From: Planococcus donghaensis MPA1U2
Lineage (GTDB): Bacteria; Bacillota; Bacilli; Bacillales_A; Planococcaceae
DNA: 51,349 nucleotides
NCBI RefSeq assembly: GCF_000189395.1
Contig: NZ_AEPB01000034.1
Span: forward strand, 1 to 51,349
Direction: 5' to 3'
Part shown: positions 26,245 through 34,619 of the stretch, in pieces
Position numbering within the stretch: position 1 is the first letter of the stretch
How the letters are laid out: every line of letters begins with the position of its first letter
The notes under the pieces: model-generated
What the model was told of the DNA's origin: nothing
Seen by the model: the letters and a program-made list of their open reading frames with translations, nothing else
Databases searched by the model: none
Made by a program: the position numbers and the translations under genes

Positions 26245-26261
26245 GTTTAGAGTATGAAGTG

Positions 26262-26288
26262 GTTTTTAATCTCTTGAATTTAGGGTAA
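26262..26288 (+). promoter_or_regulatory. Candidate sigma-B promoter for the monooxygenase/methyltransferase operon
   Basis: GTTTTT (26262-26267), a 15-base spacer and GGGTAA (26283-26288). The -10 region GGGTAAAGA and the spacing equal the candidate upstream of the FbpA-like gene. No sigma-A -10 is visible in the gap. Confidence 0.45.
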
Positions 26289-26311
26289 AGAGGAGCAAGG
26301 GGTTGAGGTAG

Positions 26312-27619
26312 ATGAAAACAGATGTATTCATTGGCGGAGGTGGGATTGGTGGATTGACGCTTGCTTTAAAGTTGGCACAACGAGGCGTCCAAGTGATTCT
26401 TGCCGAGCGAATGGCTGCAAAAGCACCTACTTATAAAGGCGAACTTCTGCAACCAAAAAGTATGCAGGTTTTTGATGAACTTGGAGTTTTTGAGCAAATA
26501 TGCAATCGCTCAAACGAAATTAAAGTATTAGACATGCTCGAACTTTCCAGCTCACTGCAAGTAAAGGACCAATCGTTCATGGATTACAATGTGCTGCCAG
26601 GAAAGTACAATGCAGCATACATGATGCATCATGAAGAATTAAAATCGGTAATTTTAAATGCAGCATGTGAATATGATAATTTCAAGTATTTAAAAGGTAC
26701 GGCTTGCAAAGGCTACGGATATAAAACAGCTGTGCTTCAAAAAGGAACTGAGAAATTTGAAGTAGAAGCCGAGTTTTTCTTTGGGGCGGAAGGGCGCTCA
26801 TCGGTTACACGTAAAGCAATGGATGTAGAGGTAAAGCAAACCACTTACAATCATCATTTTTTAACGGTTACTTTTCCACGAGCAAAAGATTTTACAGATG
26901 GCAAAATCATTTCTACATATAATCGATTTTTAGGTCTTTTCCCTCTGCCAGATGACCAAGTCCGCAGTGTGTATTTAATCCCACCAGGTGATTACAAGCA
27001 ATTAAAAGAAAAACCAATCAGTCATTTTCATAAACTTTATACCGACTTAGCGCCCATTGTAGATGGGTATGTGCAGCAACTAAGCGATTGGAAAAAAATC
27101 CAATTGATGATTCCTGTTATGTATCACGCCAATTCATATGTAAAAGGCAACAAAGCAATTATTGGAGATGCGTGTCATGCTGTTCATCCGATGGCAGGAG
27201 AAGGGATGAATATGGCGATACAAGATGCCGATATTTTAGGAGAATTAGCAGCAGATATGTTCGAACAGAAAAAAATGCATGCAAGTAATTTGAAATGGTA
27301 TGAAAATGTACGCTATAAACGTGCTGATCATGTCATTCAATTGAGTCATTTAGCAGCTTTAGCCTATTCGTTTCCATTTAAACCGGTGAGCTATATACGT
27401 CAGCGGACATTTGAACGTATGGAAGAAGATCCAATTCTCCATTTTAAACAAATGTTGAATGTTTCGGGTCTTGGGATGTGGAAAGAAAATGTTCGTGATC
27501 GATTTATTCAAGGGGGCATAATGCCTGTACGTATGAAAGAGTTGCCAAAAGATCGAAAAGAATTAAAGTACTATACACCGGAAGATGACTATCCATGGAA
27601 AACGGAGGGACTCAAATGA
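26312..27619 (+). CDS. FAD-dependent monooxygenase (UbiH/aromatic hydroxylase-like)
   Basis: A 435-residue class A flavoprotein monooxygenase-like enzyme. The FAD-binding GxGxxG is at residues 8-13 (FIGGGGIGGLTLALKL), and the second FAD motif is G285-D286 in IIGDACHAVHPMAGEGMNM. Class A enzymes use NAD(P)H and O2 to hydroxylate aromatic or quinone-like substrates. There is no signal peptide. The start is ATG 26312, though the spacing of the upstream GAGGTAG is short. It overlaps the following methyltransferase gene (ATGA), so the two probably act in sequence on one small molecule. The substrate cannot be predicted. Confidence 0.8.
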   Translation: MKTDVFIGGGGIGGLTLALKLAQRGVQVILAERMAAKAPTYKGELLQPKSMQVFDELGVFEQICNRSNEIKVLDMLELSSSLQVKDQSFMDYNVLPGKYNAAYMMHHEELKSVILNAACEYDNFKYLKGTACKGYGYKTAVLQKGTEKFEVEAEFFFGAEGRSSVTRKAMDVEVKQTTYNHHFLTVTFPRAKDFTDGKIISTYNRFLGLFPLPDDQVRSVYLIPPGDYKQLKEKPISHFHKLYTDLAPIVDGYVQQLSDWKKIQLMIPVMYHANSYVKGNKAIIGDACHAVHPMAGEGMNMAIQDADILGELAADMFEQKKMHASNLKWYENVRYKRADHVIQLSHLAALAYSFPFKPVSYIRQRTFERMEEDPILHFKQMLNVSGLGMWKENVRDRFIQGGIMPVRMKELPKDRKELKYYTPEDDYPWKTEGLK

Positions 27620-28602
27620 TTGATGTGATGAAGATGTTTAAAGCGAGAATGTATATGAAGCGGAACCAGCCTTTTTTGTATAGCTGGCATGCTTATGTTG
27701 GGTACGAATTGGACTTATTTAAAGCGTTTGAGCGTCCAATGACAAAATGGGACGTGGCAGATGCTCTTCAACTTGACGAAGATTTATTAAACCAATGGGT
27801 CAGTGTAGGCGTATCGATTGGACATTTGAAAGAAGCAGGCAGAGAACGCTATAAAACGTGGAATGCTTGGAAATTGCCGAAACCAAAAGGTAATAACTCC
27901 TCAGGTGTCCTGTTAAAAGAAATGATGGAATTGCATATCCCCACGCTATTAAGTTATCCTGACATGATGCGTAAGCAAGAGCGTCTGCATTACGATGAAG
28001 AAAAACACGCACCAACCGTAGCGGAAACAAGTCGATTGTTGGAAGTTTTGGCTCTTCCTAAAATTTCAAAACGTTTAAAACAAACAGAAGCAGCATCAGT
28101 ATTGGATATCGGTTGTGGTGAAGGAGGTTATATTAAAAAACTGGCTGAACGTTTCCCAAAAACGCATTTCACTGGAATTGAGATTAGCCCTTCTGTTACA
28201 GAAGTCGCGAAGAAACTAACAAAAGACAATAAAAACGTTTCAATTGAAAATGCAGATCTGTGGAAATATAAACCTGATCAACCTCAAGACATGGTCATGA
28301 TGAACAACGTAATTCACTATATCGATCTCGAGAAACGTCAAGAACTTTTTAATGAATTGGCCAGCTGGGTTAAAGAGAATGGCATGTTGTCGATAATAAC
28401 ACCTATTGCCGGAGACAGTGACAGCCCACCCTTCGCCAATGTCTTTAATAGCTTTTTCTCATCGTTCGATAATTTGTATCGCTTGCCTGAACGTGAAGAA
28501 TTAGCCAAATGGGGAGAGCAAGCAGGACTTGAATTACTAAGCATCCAAACGGTTATAAAAGAAGGCGGTTGGTATGTTGTGCATTATGAAAAGAAAAGCT
28601 GA
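27616..28602 (+). CDS. SAM-dependent methyltransferase with N-terminal winged-helix domain
   Basis: A 328-residue class I methyltransferase. Motif I is VLDIGCGEGG (residues 162-171), the acidic end of strand 2 is in GIEISPS, and NNVIHYIDLE follows motif III. The first roughly 90 residues (from FLYSWHAYVGYELDL) look like the winged-helix dimerisation domain of O-methyltransferases, which suggests a small-molecule O- or C-methyltransferase. ATG 27616 follows GGAGGG and overlaps the monooxygenase stop. The last codons and stop (KKS*) lie inside a repeat element, so the C-terminus may have been reshaped by its insertion. Confidence 0.8.
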   Translation: MIDVMKMFKARMYMKRNQPFLYSWHAYVGYELDLFKAFERPMTKWDVADALQLDEDLLNQWVSVGVSIGHLKEAGRERYKTWNAWKLPKPKGNNSSGVLLKEMMELHIPTLLSYPDMMRKQERLHYDEEKHAPTVAETSRLLEVLALPKISKRLKQTEAASVLDIGCGEGGYIKKLAERFPKTHFTGIEISPSVTEVAKKLTKDNKNVSIENADLWKYKPDQPQDMVMMNNVIHYIDLEKRQELFNELASWVKENGMLSIITPIAGDSDSPPFANVFNSFFSSFDNLYRLPEREELAKWGEQAGLELLSIQTVIKEGGWYVVHYEKKS

Positions 28603-28757
28603 AACGACCGTTTTGCTCCGACAGGCATAAGATGAACTTCTGAAGCGGCGTTTTTTGCCGCGCAGGAAGGGCAGTTTATGACCCGAGGAGCAGGTCGTTG
28701 AAGCTGGCCAAAGAAAAGCTGAAGAAGCCGTTAAGGTTCGACAGGCATAAGACGAAA
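28589..28757. repeat. Intergenic repeat with direct copies exactly 120 bp apart
   Basis: AAGAAAAGCTGAA followed by CCGTT and CGACAGGCATAAGA occurs at 28591-28632 and again at 28711-28752. The first copy opens an imperfect palindrome: its AACGACC..GCTCC..CATAA arm matches, inverted, the segment at about 28676-28700 (TTTATGACC..GGAGCAGGTCGTT), with an internal hairpin GCGGCG/TGCCGC. The second copy is a partial unit running into the terminator. From memory this resembles a dispersed intergenic repeat of Planococcaceae and Bacillaceae. It supplies the stop codon of the upstream methyltransferase gene. Confidence 0.75.
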
Positions 28758-28762
28758 ATCGA

Positions 28763-28801
28763 AAAAATACCTTGAAGGCGATTGCCTTCAAGGTATTTTT
28801 G
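28763..28801. terminator. Bidirectional terminator
   Basis: AAAATACCTTGAAGGC pairs with GCCTTCAAGGTATTTT, loop GATT. It lies between the methyltransferase operon (+) and yfkK (-). Confidence 0.87.
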
Positions 28802-28806
28802 GTGTG

Positions 28807-29028
28807 TTATTTACGTAATGAGCCAAGTTCAGTGGCAATGGCTTGCATTTCACTTGTACTAAATTTGTCGCGAGTTGCGACCATTTGGTATAAGTCGTGT
28901 AGATCTTCATATTGAGAAGCATTGAAATGTTCAGCTTTCATTGCATCAACATTAACCATACGCAATTTTGCTTTTATTTCTTCAATCATAAAGCTGACGT
29001 TTTCCGGAGAAGGTGTAGATAAGTCCAT
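28807..29028 (-). CDS. yfkK: UPF0435/DUF1128 family protein (YfkK-like)
   Basis: A 73-residue helical protein resembling B. subtilis YfkK: it starts with [18 protein letters not shown] and has a conserved [11 protein letters not shown] and [13 protein letters not shown]. Function unknown. A sigma-A-like promoter on the minus strand (TTTGAA at 29079-29074, TATACT at 29057-29052, 16-base spacer) lies just upstream. It is 58 bases downstream of the agcS gene on the same strand but probably has its own promoter. Confidence 0.82.
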   Translation of the reverse strand: MDLSTPSPENVSFMIEEIKAKLRMVNVDAMKAEHFNASQYEDLHDLYQMVATRDKFSTSEMQAIATELGSLRK

Positions 29029-29086
29029 GATAAGTTCCTGCCTTTCAGGTGAGTATACTTTATCATTTCATTATTCAAATGTAATG

Positions 29087-30448
29087 TCAATTGCCAGTCT
29101 GTTTAGCTTCTTTTTCTTCTTTGATTTTTGCAACAATACGTTTTGTTTCTAGAACAATAACACCCGACAAACCGAGAAGTCCGATTAAGTTAGGGAATGC
29201 CATTAATCCATTCATAACATCAGAGAAAGTCCATACAACATCAAGTGAAACTGTTGCACCAACAAATACCATTAAAACAAAAGCAACGCGGTATACAATT
29301 AGCAATGCTGGATTTTTAAATAAGTATTGGAAACATTTCTCTCCGTAGTAAGACCAGCCAATAATTGTAGAAGATGCAAAGAAGATCAAACCGACAGCCA
29401 CAATAATTGGGCCAGCGCCTCCTAAAAATTGTTCAAAAGCAGCGGTTGTTAATGCTGCGCCTTCAAGTGATTCATCTGTATAAAGACCAGACATAACAAT
29501 CGTAACCCCTGTAATCGAACAAATAATGATTGTGTCGAAAAGTACTTGAGTCATCGATACTAATGCCTGACGACCAGGTAAATCTGTAATGGCAGCAGCA
29601 GCAGCGATCGGAGCAGATCCAAGTCCGGCTTCGTTGGAGAAGACGCCTCGTGCGACACCGTATCGGATAGCGGCACCAATAGCACCACCGACTGCAGCTT
29701 CACCTGTAAATGCAGCACTAAAAATTGTGCCAAAAGCAGCTGGAATTAATTCCATGTTAAGAATCATAATAATGATTCCCGCGATAATGTAGAATAATGC
29801 CATGAAAGGTACAAAGAAAGAAGTAACGCGCCCGATGCTCTTAATCCCGCCAAGCAAAACAAGGGCAGTAAAAATTGTTAAGATAATTCCTGTAATCCAT
29901 GTTGGAACACTAAATGTATCACGAACAACCGATGCAACGGAGTTTGATTGTGTTCCGTTTCCGATACCAAAGGCAGCAATGGCACCGAAGATAGCAAATA
30001 GGACTGCTAACCATTTTTGTTTTAATCCGTGTTCAAGGTAATACATAGGGCCGCCAGCCATTTGGCCTTTAGCGTCTACTACACGATATTTAACCGCAAG
30101 AACGGCCTCACCGTATTTAGTAGCCATCCCGAAGAATGCAGAAAACCACATCCAGAAAATAGCTCCAGGTCCACCAAGAATAACCGCTGTCGCAACACCG
30201 ACAATATTACCGGTACCGACTGTAGCTGCCATTGCAGTGGAAAGTGCTTGGAAATGACTAATGTCTCCTTTAGAAGTCGTATCTGTGTTTTTCGTGAAAA
30301 CCAGTTTTAATGCGTAAGGCAATAAGCGAAGTTGTAGGATTCCTAAACGCACGGTTAAGAAAATTCCTGTTCCTACTAATAAAATCAATAAAGGTGGTCC
30401 CCATACAAAACCGCTAATCGTACCCAATAATTCTTCAAACTGTGCCAT
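29087..30448 (-). CDS. Sodium:alanine/glycine symporter (AgcS family)
   Basis: A 453-residue transporter with about eleven membrane helices that imports alanine or glycine with Na+. Family signatures are visible: the first-helix region GPPLLILLVGTGIFLTVRLG, MAATVGTGNIVGVATAV, GGPGAIFWMW and GVFSNEAGLGSAP. The B. subtilis relatives are AlsT and YrbD. ATG 30448 follows a GGGGGA ribosome site. It is transcribed alone or with yfkK, divergent from the ytxH-like gene. Confidence 0.92.
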   Translation of the reverse strand: MAQFEELLGTISGFVWGPPLLILLVGTGIFLTVRLGILQLRLLPYALKLVFTKNTDTTSKGDISHFQALSTAMAATVGTGNIVGVATAVILGGPGAIFWMWFSAFFGMATKYGEAVLAVKYRVVDAKGQMAGGPMYYLEHGLKQKWLAVLFAIFGAIAAFGIGNGTQSNSVASVVRDTFSVPTWITGIILTIFTALVLLGGIKSIGRVTSFFVPFMALFYIIAGIIIMILNMELIPAAFGTIFSAAFTGEAAVGGAIGAAIRYGVARGVFSNEAGLGSAPIAAAAAITDLPGRQALVSMTQVLFDTIIICSITGVTIVMSGLYTDESLEGAALTTAAFEQFLGGAGPIIVAVGLIFFASSTIIGWSYYGEKCFQYLFKNPALLIVYRVAFVLMVFVGATVSLDVVWTFSDVMNGLMAFPNLIGLLGLSGVIVLETKRIVAKIKEEKEAKQTGN

Positions 30449-30552
30449 TATTATTCCCCCTTATATCTCTCCTTTTCTATCTTAAAAACCTCCTGTAAAC
30501 ATAATATTCCGAAACTTCTTTCATATAGTCAAGCTATTTTTATAAAAAAAGC

Positions 30553-30578
30553 GTTTAGGTCTCTAAGGATTAGGGAAA
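30553..30578 (+). promoter_or_regulatory. Candidate sigma-B promoter for the ytxH-like/yfkH pair
   Basis: GTTTAG (30553-30558), a 14-base spacer and GGGAAA (30573-30578) fit the sigma-B pattern. The ytxH-like gene starts 48 bases later, and YtxH-type proteins are sigma-B controlled in B. subtilis. Confidence 0.55.
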
Positions 30579-30625
30579 ATTCTTAACAGATGTGAAATTA
30601 TATATATTACTGGGAGGAATTTAGG

Positions 30626-31087
30626 ATGAGTCAAAACAAATTGATGACAGGTTTATTAGTAGGAGCAGCAGTGGGAGTTATTGTCTCACTATTTGATCGC
30701 AATACAAGAAATGATGTAATTGAGAAATCTAAAAAAGCGTCTGACAATGCAAAATACTATGCTTCGAACAGAGATGAATTAGTACAAGCATTCCAGCAAC
30801 AAGCTGAAAGAGCACAAAATTTATATTCTCGTATTTCTGAAGATGCTTCGTATGTAGGCAGCAAAGTGAACGAGTTAAAAGAAATGTCTCCACAAGTAAA
30901 AGAAATGGCACTTGAAACAAAAGAGGCGTTTATGGATACGAAAGAAGCAGTAGTTGAAACAAAAGAAGATGTTATTTCAGCAGTGAAAGAAGACAATCCA
31001 TCTCCAACTACTTCGTTAGGAGATAACGATTCAGACGCTTCAAACAGTCAATCCAGCGGGAATACCAATTCAGAAAATCGGTTATAG
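30626..31087 (+). CDS. YtxH-like general stress protein
   Basis: A 153-residue protein. The N-terminus (MTGLLVGAAVGVIVSLF, then DRNTRNDV) matches the YtxH domain: a glycine-rich helix that may insert in or sit at the membrane. A long charged, helical coiled-coil-like region with repeated TKEA.. and an acidic, Ser/Asn-rich tail follow. YtxH proteins are general-stress proteins of unknown biochemistry. The sigma-B-like promoter upstream fits. It is followed after 13 bases by yfkH. Confidence 0.8.
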   Translation: MSQNKLMTGLLVGAAVGVIVSLFDRNTRNDVIEKSKKASDNAKYYASNRDELVQAFQQQAERAQNLYSRISEDASYVGSKVNELKEMSPQVKEMALETKEAFMDTKEAVVETKEDVISAVKEDNPSPTTSLGDNDSDASNSQSSGNTNSENRL

Positions 31088-31100
31088 GAAGTTTATACCG

Positions 31101-32000
31101 ATGAGACCCGCAGATCAGCAACCAACTGACAGCGAAGAACGCGCCTTTTCGAATACATATGATGTAACGAAAGGTAGCGGGTTTTTAAAAGAATTGTTTC
31201 AACGGATTAAAGACGTCGACGTGCCAGGGCTTGGAGCACAGTTGGCGTTTTTTTTCCTCTTGTCTATTTTTCCTCTATTAATATTCTTAGTTACCTTGTT
31301 GCCCTATTTGGCATTATCTCGTGGTGAAATTTTCAGCTTTCTAGAAGAAGTAGTGCCTGGAACAGTTTACGTTCTAATTGAAAGTACAGTGATAGAAGTT
31401 TTAACTACACAAAATACAGGGTTATTATCTTTTGGTATTTTAGCAACAATCTGGTCAGCTAGTCTTGGTATGAACGCATTGATTAAATCGCTGAATTTAT
31501 CCTATAAAGTTGCGGAGAATCGTCCGATTCTTTTAGCTAGAGCGATGTCCATAATCTTAACTGTTTTGTTGATTTTCATTTTAATTGTGGCATTGGCTCT
31601 GCCGATTTTTGGAGAACAACTTGGCCGATTAATTTTTTCTTTTCTAGGATTAGAAGCAAATTTTTTGGTGGTATGGAATTCTGTCCGTTTTACCATTCCA
31701 GCAATCGTCATTTTTGTTGCATGCGCCATTATTTATTGGTTGGCCCCAAATGTGAGGCTTAATATTTTAAGTGTGTTGGTAGGAGCTGCGTTTGCGGCAA
31801 CAGGGTGGTTGCTAACCTCTTATCTGTTCTCCATTTATGTTAAAAATTTCGGGAATTTTTCAGCAACGTATGGCAGTATCGGAGCTATTATCGTATTGAT
31901 GCTTTGGTTATATGTTTCGGCGATGATATTAGTGATTGGTGGGCAAATTAATGCTGTGATGAAAGAACGAAGAGATTTATTAAAGAAAAAAGCGACGTGA
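31101..32000 (+). CDS. yfkH: YihY/BrkB-family membrane protein (YfkH-like)
   Basis: A 299-residue protein with six membrane helices of the YihY/BrkB family (often misannotated as ribonuclease BN). The family core is clear: GAQLAFFFLLSIFPLLIFL near the start and YGSIGAIIVLMLWLYVSAM near the end. It resembles B. subtilis YfkH. Molecular function unknown; it may be a transporter or an envelope protein. Co-transcribed with the ytxH-like gene. Its stop is inside a hairpin shared with the convergent metal ATPase gene. Confidence 0.87.
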   Translation: MRPADQQPTDSEERAFSNTYDVTKGSGFLKELFQRIKDVDVPGLGAQLAFFFLLSIFPLLIFLVTLLPYLALSRGEIFSFLEEVVPGTVYVLIESTVIEVLTTQNTGLLSFGILATIWSASLGMNALIKSLNLSYKVAENRPILLARAMSIILTVLLIFILIVALALPIFGEQLGRLIFSFLGLEANFLVVWNSVRFTIPAIVIFVACAIIYWLAPNVRLNILSVLVGAAFAATGWLLTSYLFSIYVKNFGNFSATYGSIGAIIVLMLWLYVSAMILVIGGQINAVMKERRDLLKKKAT

Positions 32001-32027
32001 ATTGTTGAAAATTCATGTCGCTTTTTC
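31984..32027. terminator. Bidirectional terminator overlapping the yfkH stop
   Basis: AAAAAAGCGAC.TGAATT pairs with AAATTCA.GTCGCTTTTT. The yfkH TGA (31998-32000) lies in the left arm, and the convergent ATPase stop abuts the right end. Confidence 0.8.
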
Positions 32028-33896
32028 TTATACATTGCGGTTTAACATACGCAAGCCATTTAAAATAACCAAAATCGTACTACCTTCATGACCAATAACA
32101 CCGAGTGGGAGTGTAATGGCTTGGAAAAAATTTGAGATGATCAATAATACAATAACAGCGACGGAAAAGAAGATATTTTGTTTGACGATTCGTTGCATTT
32201 TTTTAGAAAGTCGGATTGCGTATGCAATGCGTGATAAATCATTTTTCATCAAAATGACATCTGCGGTCTCTAGTGCGATATCAGTTCCTTCTCCCATAGC
32301 AATCCCTGTAGTTGCAGTGGCGAGTGCAGGGGCATCGTTTATGCCGTCTCCTGTCATAGCCACATACTCATACTTTTTCACAAGCTTTTTCAGTTCATCG
32401 ACCTTATCAGCAGGCAAGCATTCTGCAATATAATCATCAACACCTGTTTCCTTAGCAATGACTCCCGCAGTTTTGTGGTTATCTCCCGTTAGCATAATGC
32501 AATAGATTCCCGCTTTTTTTAGTTCATCAATTGTCGCTTTGGTAATGTCGCGAACCGTATCTTTTAATGCCATAGCAGCGAGTATGCCTTCACCGTCCCG
32601 AACAAAGGTTACTGTTTTCCCTTGATTCGCTAGTTTTTCCAATAAGCCATCTTCAAATGATTCTGCCAGCGACTCTCCTACAAACTTTGGTTTGCCGACA
32701 AGAAACTCTTCTTTATTAATAGTGGCTTTCAAGCCATTTCCTGGAACATCTCTAATCATTAAATTAGGCACAGGCGTAATGCCTTTAGAAACAACAAAGT
32801 CATTTATTGCTTTGGCCAAGGGATGGTTTGATTGCGACTCGATTCCAGCAATTCGTGCCATCGCTAGCTTAGGATCCGCTCCTTCGCGAATAACAAAATC
32901 AGTTACTTCGGGTTTGCCTCGCGTTAATGTTCCCGTTTTATCAAACGCAATAGCCTTGACCATGCTCAAGTTTTCTAAATGTATGCCGCCTTTGAAAATA
33001 ATGCCGTTTTTTGCGCCATTTGAAATAGCTGCAAGGGTAGCCGGCATGATTGAAGCGACAAGAGCACAAGGAGAGGATACTACTAGCAAAACTATCGCAC
33101 GGTAAAACGTAGTATTCCAATCCCAGCCGACTACATAATGAGGTAAAAATAACATAAGAACAAAAACCAAAATAACGACTTTTACATAACGCCCTTCAAA
33201 CCGTTCGATAAACTGTTGAGAAGGAGATTTTTCGCTTTGTGCAGATTGCACCAAGTCAATAATTTTTTGGAATAAGGTCTCAGTGCTAGGCTTAGTCATT
33301 TCCATCGTGATGGTACCAGACAAATTAACCGTACCTGCAAAAAGCTCGTCTGCCTTGTATTTAGAAACAGGGAGAGCCTCACCACTAATTGCTGACTCGT
33401 CCACTGCCGTTTGCCCTTTTTGAAGGACACCGTCTACAGGAACTCGTTCTCCTGGCTTTACCACAATAGAGTCTCCAGTATTCAGTTCATTTAAAGAAAC
33501 GAGAACCGTTTGATTGTCTCTAACTAACCAGGCTGTTTCAGGTTGGATTTTCATTAAAGACGTAATTTCTTTTTTGCTTTTGTTCATGGTATATGTTTCT
33601 AACGCACCACTTAAAGAAAATATGAAAATTAAAATAGCGCCTTCTGTCCAATAGCCAATAATAGAAGACCCGACAGCAGCTAAGATCATCAATATTTCAA
33701 CATTCAGCTGTTTGTCCTCGATGGTTTTCAAAATGCCGTATTTGGCTTTGGCGTAGCCTCCAATTCCAAAGGCTAATATATAAATAACGGCTGAGAGAGT
33801 AGCGTATTGCTGTAGTTCGAGTGTGAAAGCGATGAGGATTAATATTCCTGACAATATAGAGGCAATTAATTCGATGTGCATTTTGATAAATGCCAT
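32028..33896 (-). CDS. P1B-4-type metal-exporting ATPase (PfeT/ZosA-like)
   Basis: A 622-residue P-type ATPase. It has DKTGTLT (phosphorylation), SGEALPVSK (actuator), NHPLA (nucleotide pocket) and TGDGINDAP. The membrane motif is SPC (in SSPCALVAS) instead of CPC, and the last helices carry HEGST; together these define the P1B-4 group. No N-terminal metal-binding domain is present. Members include B. subtilis PfeT (earlier ZosA/YkvW), which exports Fe2+, and Co2+ exporters. I start at ATG 33896 because GAGGTG precedes it by 6 bases; a TTG 20 codons upstream has no ribosome site. Fe2+ efflux is the best guess. Confidence 0.85.
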   Translation of the reverse strand: MAFIKMHIELIASILSGILILIAFTLELQQYATLSAVIYILAFGIGGYAKAKYGILKTIEDKQLNVEILMILAAVGSSIIGYWTEGAILIFIFSLSGALETYTMNKSKKEITSLMKIQPETAWLVRDNQTVLVSLNELNTGDSIVVKPGERVPVDGVLQKGQTAVDESAISGEALPVSKYKADELFAGTVNLSGTITMEMTKPSTETLFQKIIDLVQSAQSEKSPSQQFIERFEGRYVKVVILVFVLMLFLPHYVVGWDWNTTFYRAIVLLVVSSPCALVASIMPATLAAISNGAKNGIIFKGGIHLENLSMVKAIAFDKTGTLTRGKPEVTDFVIREGADPKLAMARIAGIESQSNHPLAKAINDFVVSKGITPVPNLMIRDVPGNGLKATINKEEFLVGKPKFVGESLAESFEDGLLEKLANQGKTVTFVRDGEGILAAMALKDTVRDITKATIDELKKAGIYCIMLTGDNHKTAGVIAKETGVDDYIAECLPADKVDELKKLVKKYEYVAMTGDGINDAPALATATTGIAMGEGTDIALETADVILMKNDLSRIAYAIRLSKKMQRIVKQNIFFSVAVIVLLIISNFFQAITLPLGVIGHEGSTILVILNGLRMLNRNV

Positions 33897-34052
33897 GAGT
33901 GGCACCTCACTTTCTGGAATCCATTTTAATCGATCAAGAAAAATAAGAAACGACAAGGAGCTTGAGAAAGGAGAATTATAGAAATCTACTTACTTTGTAG
34001 TTTAGCACATTGCTTTAAAACAAAAGAGCGAAGAAGTCTACTAGATAAGCCA

Positions 34053-34085
34053 AAAGAAAAATCCGCTGCTCAAAGCAGCGGATTT
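34053..34085 (-). terminator. Terminator of the 64-residue helical protein gene
   Basis: AAATCCGCTGCT pairs with AGCAGCGGATTT, 3-base loop, with a T-run when read on the minus strand. Confidence 0.85.
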
Positions 34086-34090
34086 ACAGG

Positions 34091-34285
34091 CTATTGGTCT
34101 TCAGAAGGGCGATTTTGAAATTGTTTCATTTTGTCGTCCAAATCGTCAACCATCGCGATTAAACGATCAATGTCTTCTAGTTCTGTGTTTTCAGGTTCAA
34201 TCGTATCTAATACTTCTAAAAACATACTTAAGCGTTGTTTCATATAAGAAACTTGCTGTTCTTTATTCGTAATGGATTTTCCCAT
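34091..34285 (-). CDS. Small acidic helical protein (SE1561-like)
   Basis: A 64-residue protein beginning MGKSITNKEQQ, with heptad-like helices (YMKQRLSMFLEVLDTIEP, LEDIDRLIAMVDDLDDKMKQF). It resembles small Bacillales proteins annotated as the 'SE1561 family', from memory. Function unknown; probably a coiled-coil adaptor or dimer. ATG 34285 follows GAGGTG; the longer open frame upstream has no ribosome site. Confidence 0.65.
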   Translation of the reverse strand: MGKSITNKEQQVSYMKQRLSMFLEVLDTIEPENTELEDIDRLIAMVDDLDDKMKQFQNRPSEDQ

Positions 34286-34339
34286 GTGATACACCTCGTT
34301 TCGCAAGTTAATCGTAACGGAAAACGAAAAAAATTTCAA

Positions 34340-34566
34340 TAAACTATGGGTATAACGAATTATTTTACTAGTTTTTATATTTTGAATATTTACTTAATAG
34401 ATTGTGTGTGTTAAGTTAAGGTTAATCAAAAGAGAGGGGAGGCCGAAGGAAATCAGCGAAACCACATCACAGCATCAGGAAATTCGAAGGAGGCGGTTCG
34501 CACATTTCATCGGTACTTTAACCGAGAATGACTTTATGAAAGATAACCTAACCGTATATAAAACGT
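34340..34566 (+). other. Intergenic stretch with possible small RNA or mini-gene
   Basis: The 334-bp gap between the small helical protein and the OsmC gene (both on minus) has two parts. 34286-34400 is AT-rich. 34430-34566 is purine-rich and of different composition. On the plus strand it holds small hairpins (CGAA/TTCG around GGAGG at 34484-34500; CGGT/ACCG at about 34511-34524) and ends at a hairpin terminator. An open frame from GTG 34404 to TAA 34568 (54 codons) runs through it, but has no ribosome site. I could not match it to a known riboswitch or small RNA. Confidence 0.35.
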
Positions 34567-34612
34567 AAAAGGCTCATCCACCATCTGACATCAGATAGGG
34601 AATGAGCCTTTT
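34567..34612. terminator. Terminator of osmC-like gene, possibly bidirectional
   Basis: AAAAGGCTCAT pairs with ATGAGCCTTTT, with a second inner stem ATCTG/CAGAT. It directly follows the osmC-like stop on the minus strand. On the plus strand it would end a transcript covering 34400-34566. Confidence 0.75.
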
Positions 34613-34619
34613 ATGATGA

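Noticed and set aside
33897-34052. PerR box upstream of the P1B-4 ATPase
   Set aside because: Only one half-site-like ATTATA/TATAAT was seen, with no second arm at the right distance.
34404-34568. Calling the 54-codon frame a protein gene
   Set aside because: No ribosome site before GTG, no recognisable family and a very basic, odd composition; kept only as a possibility.
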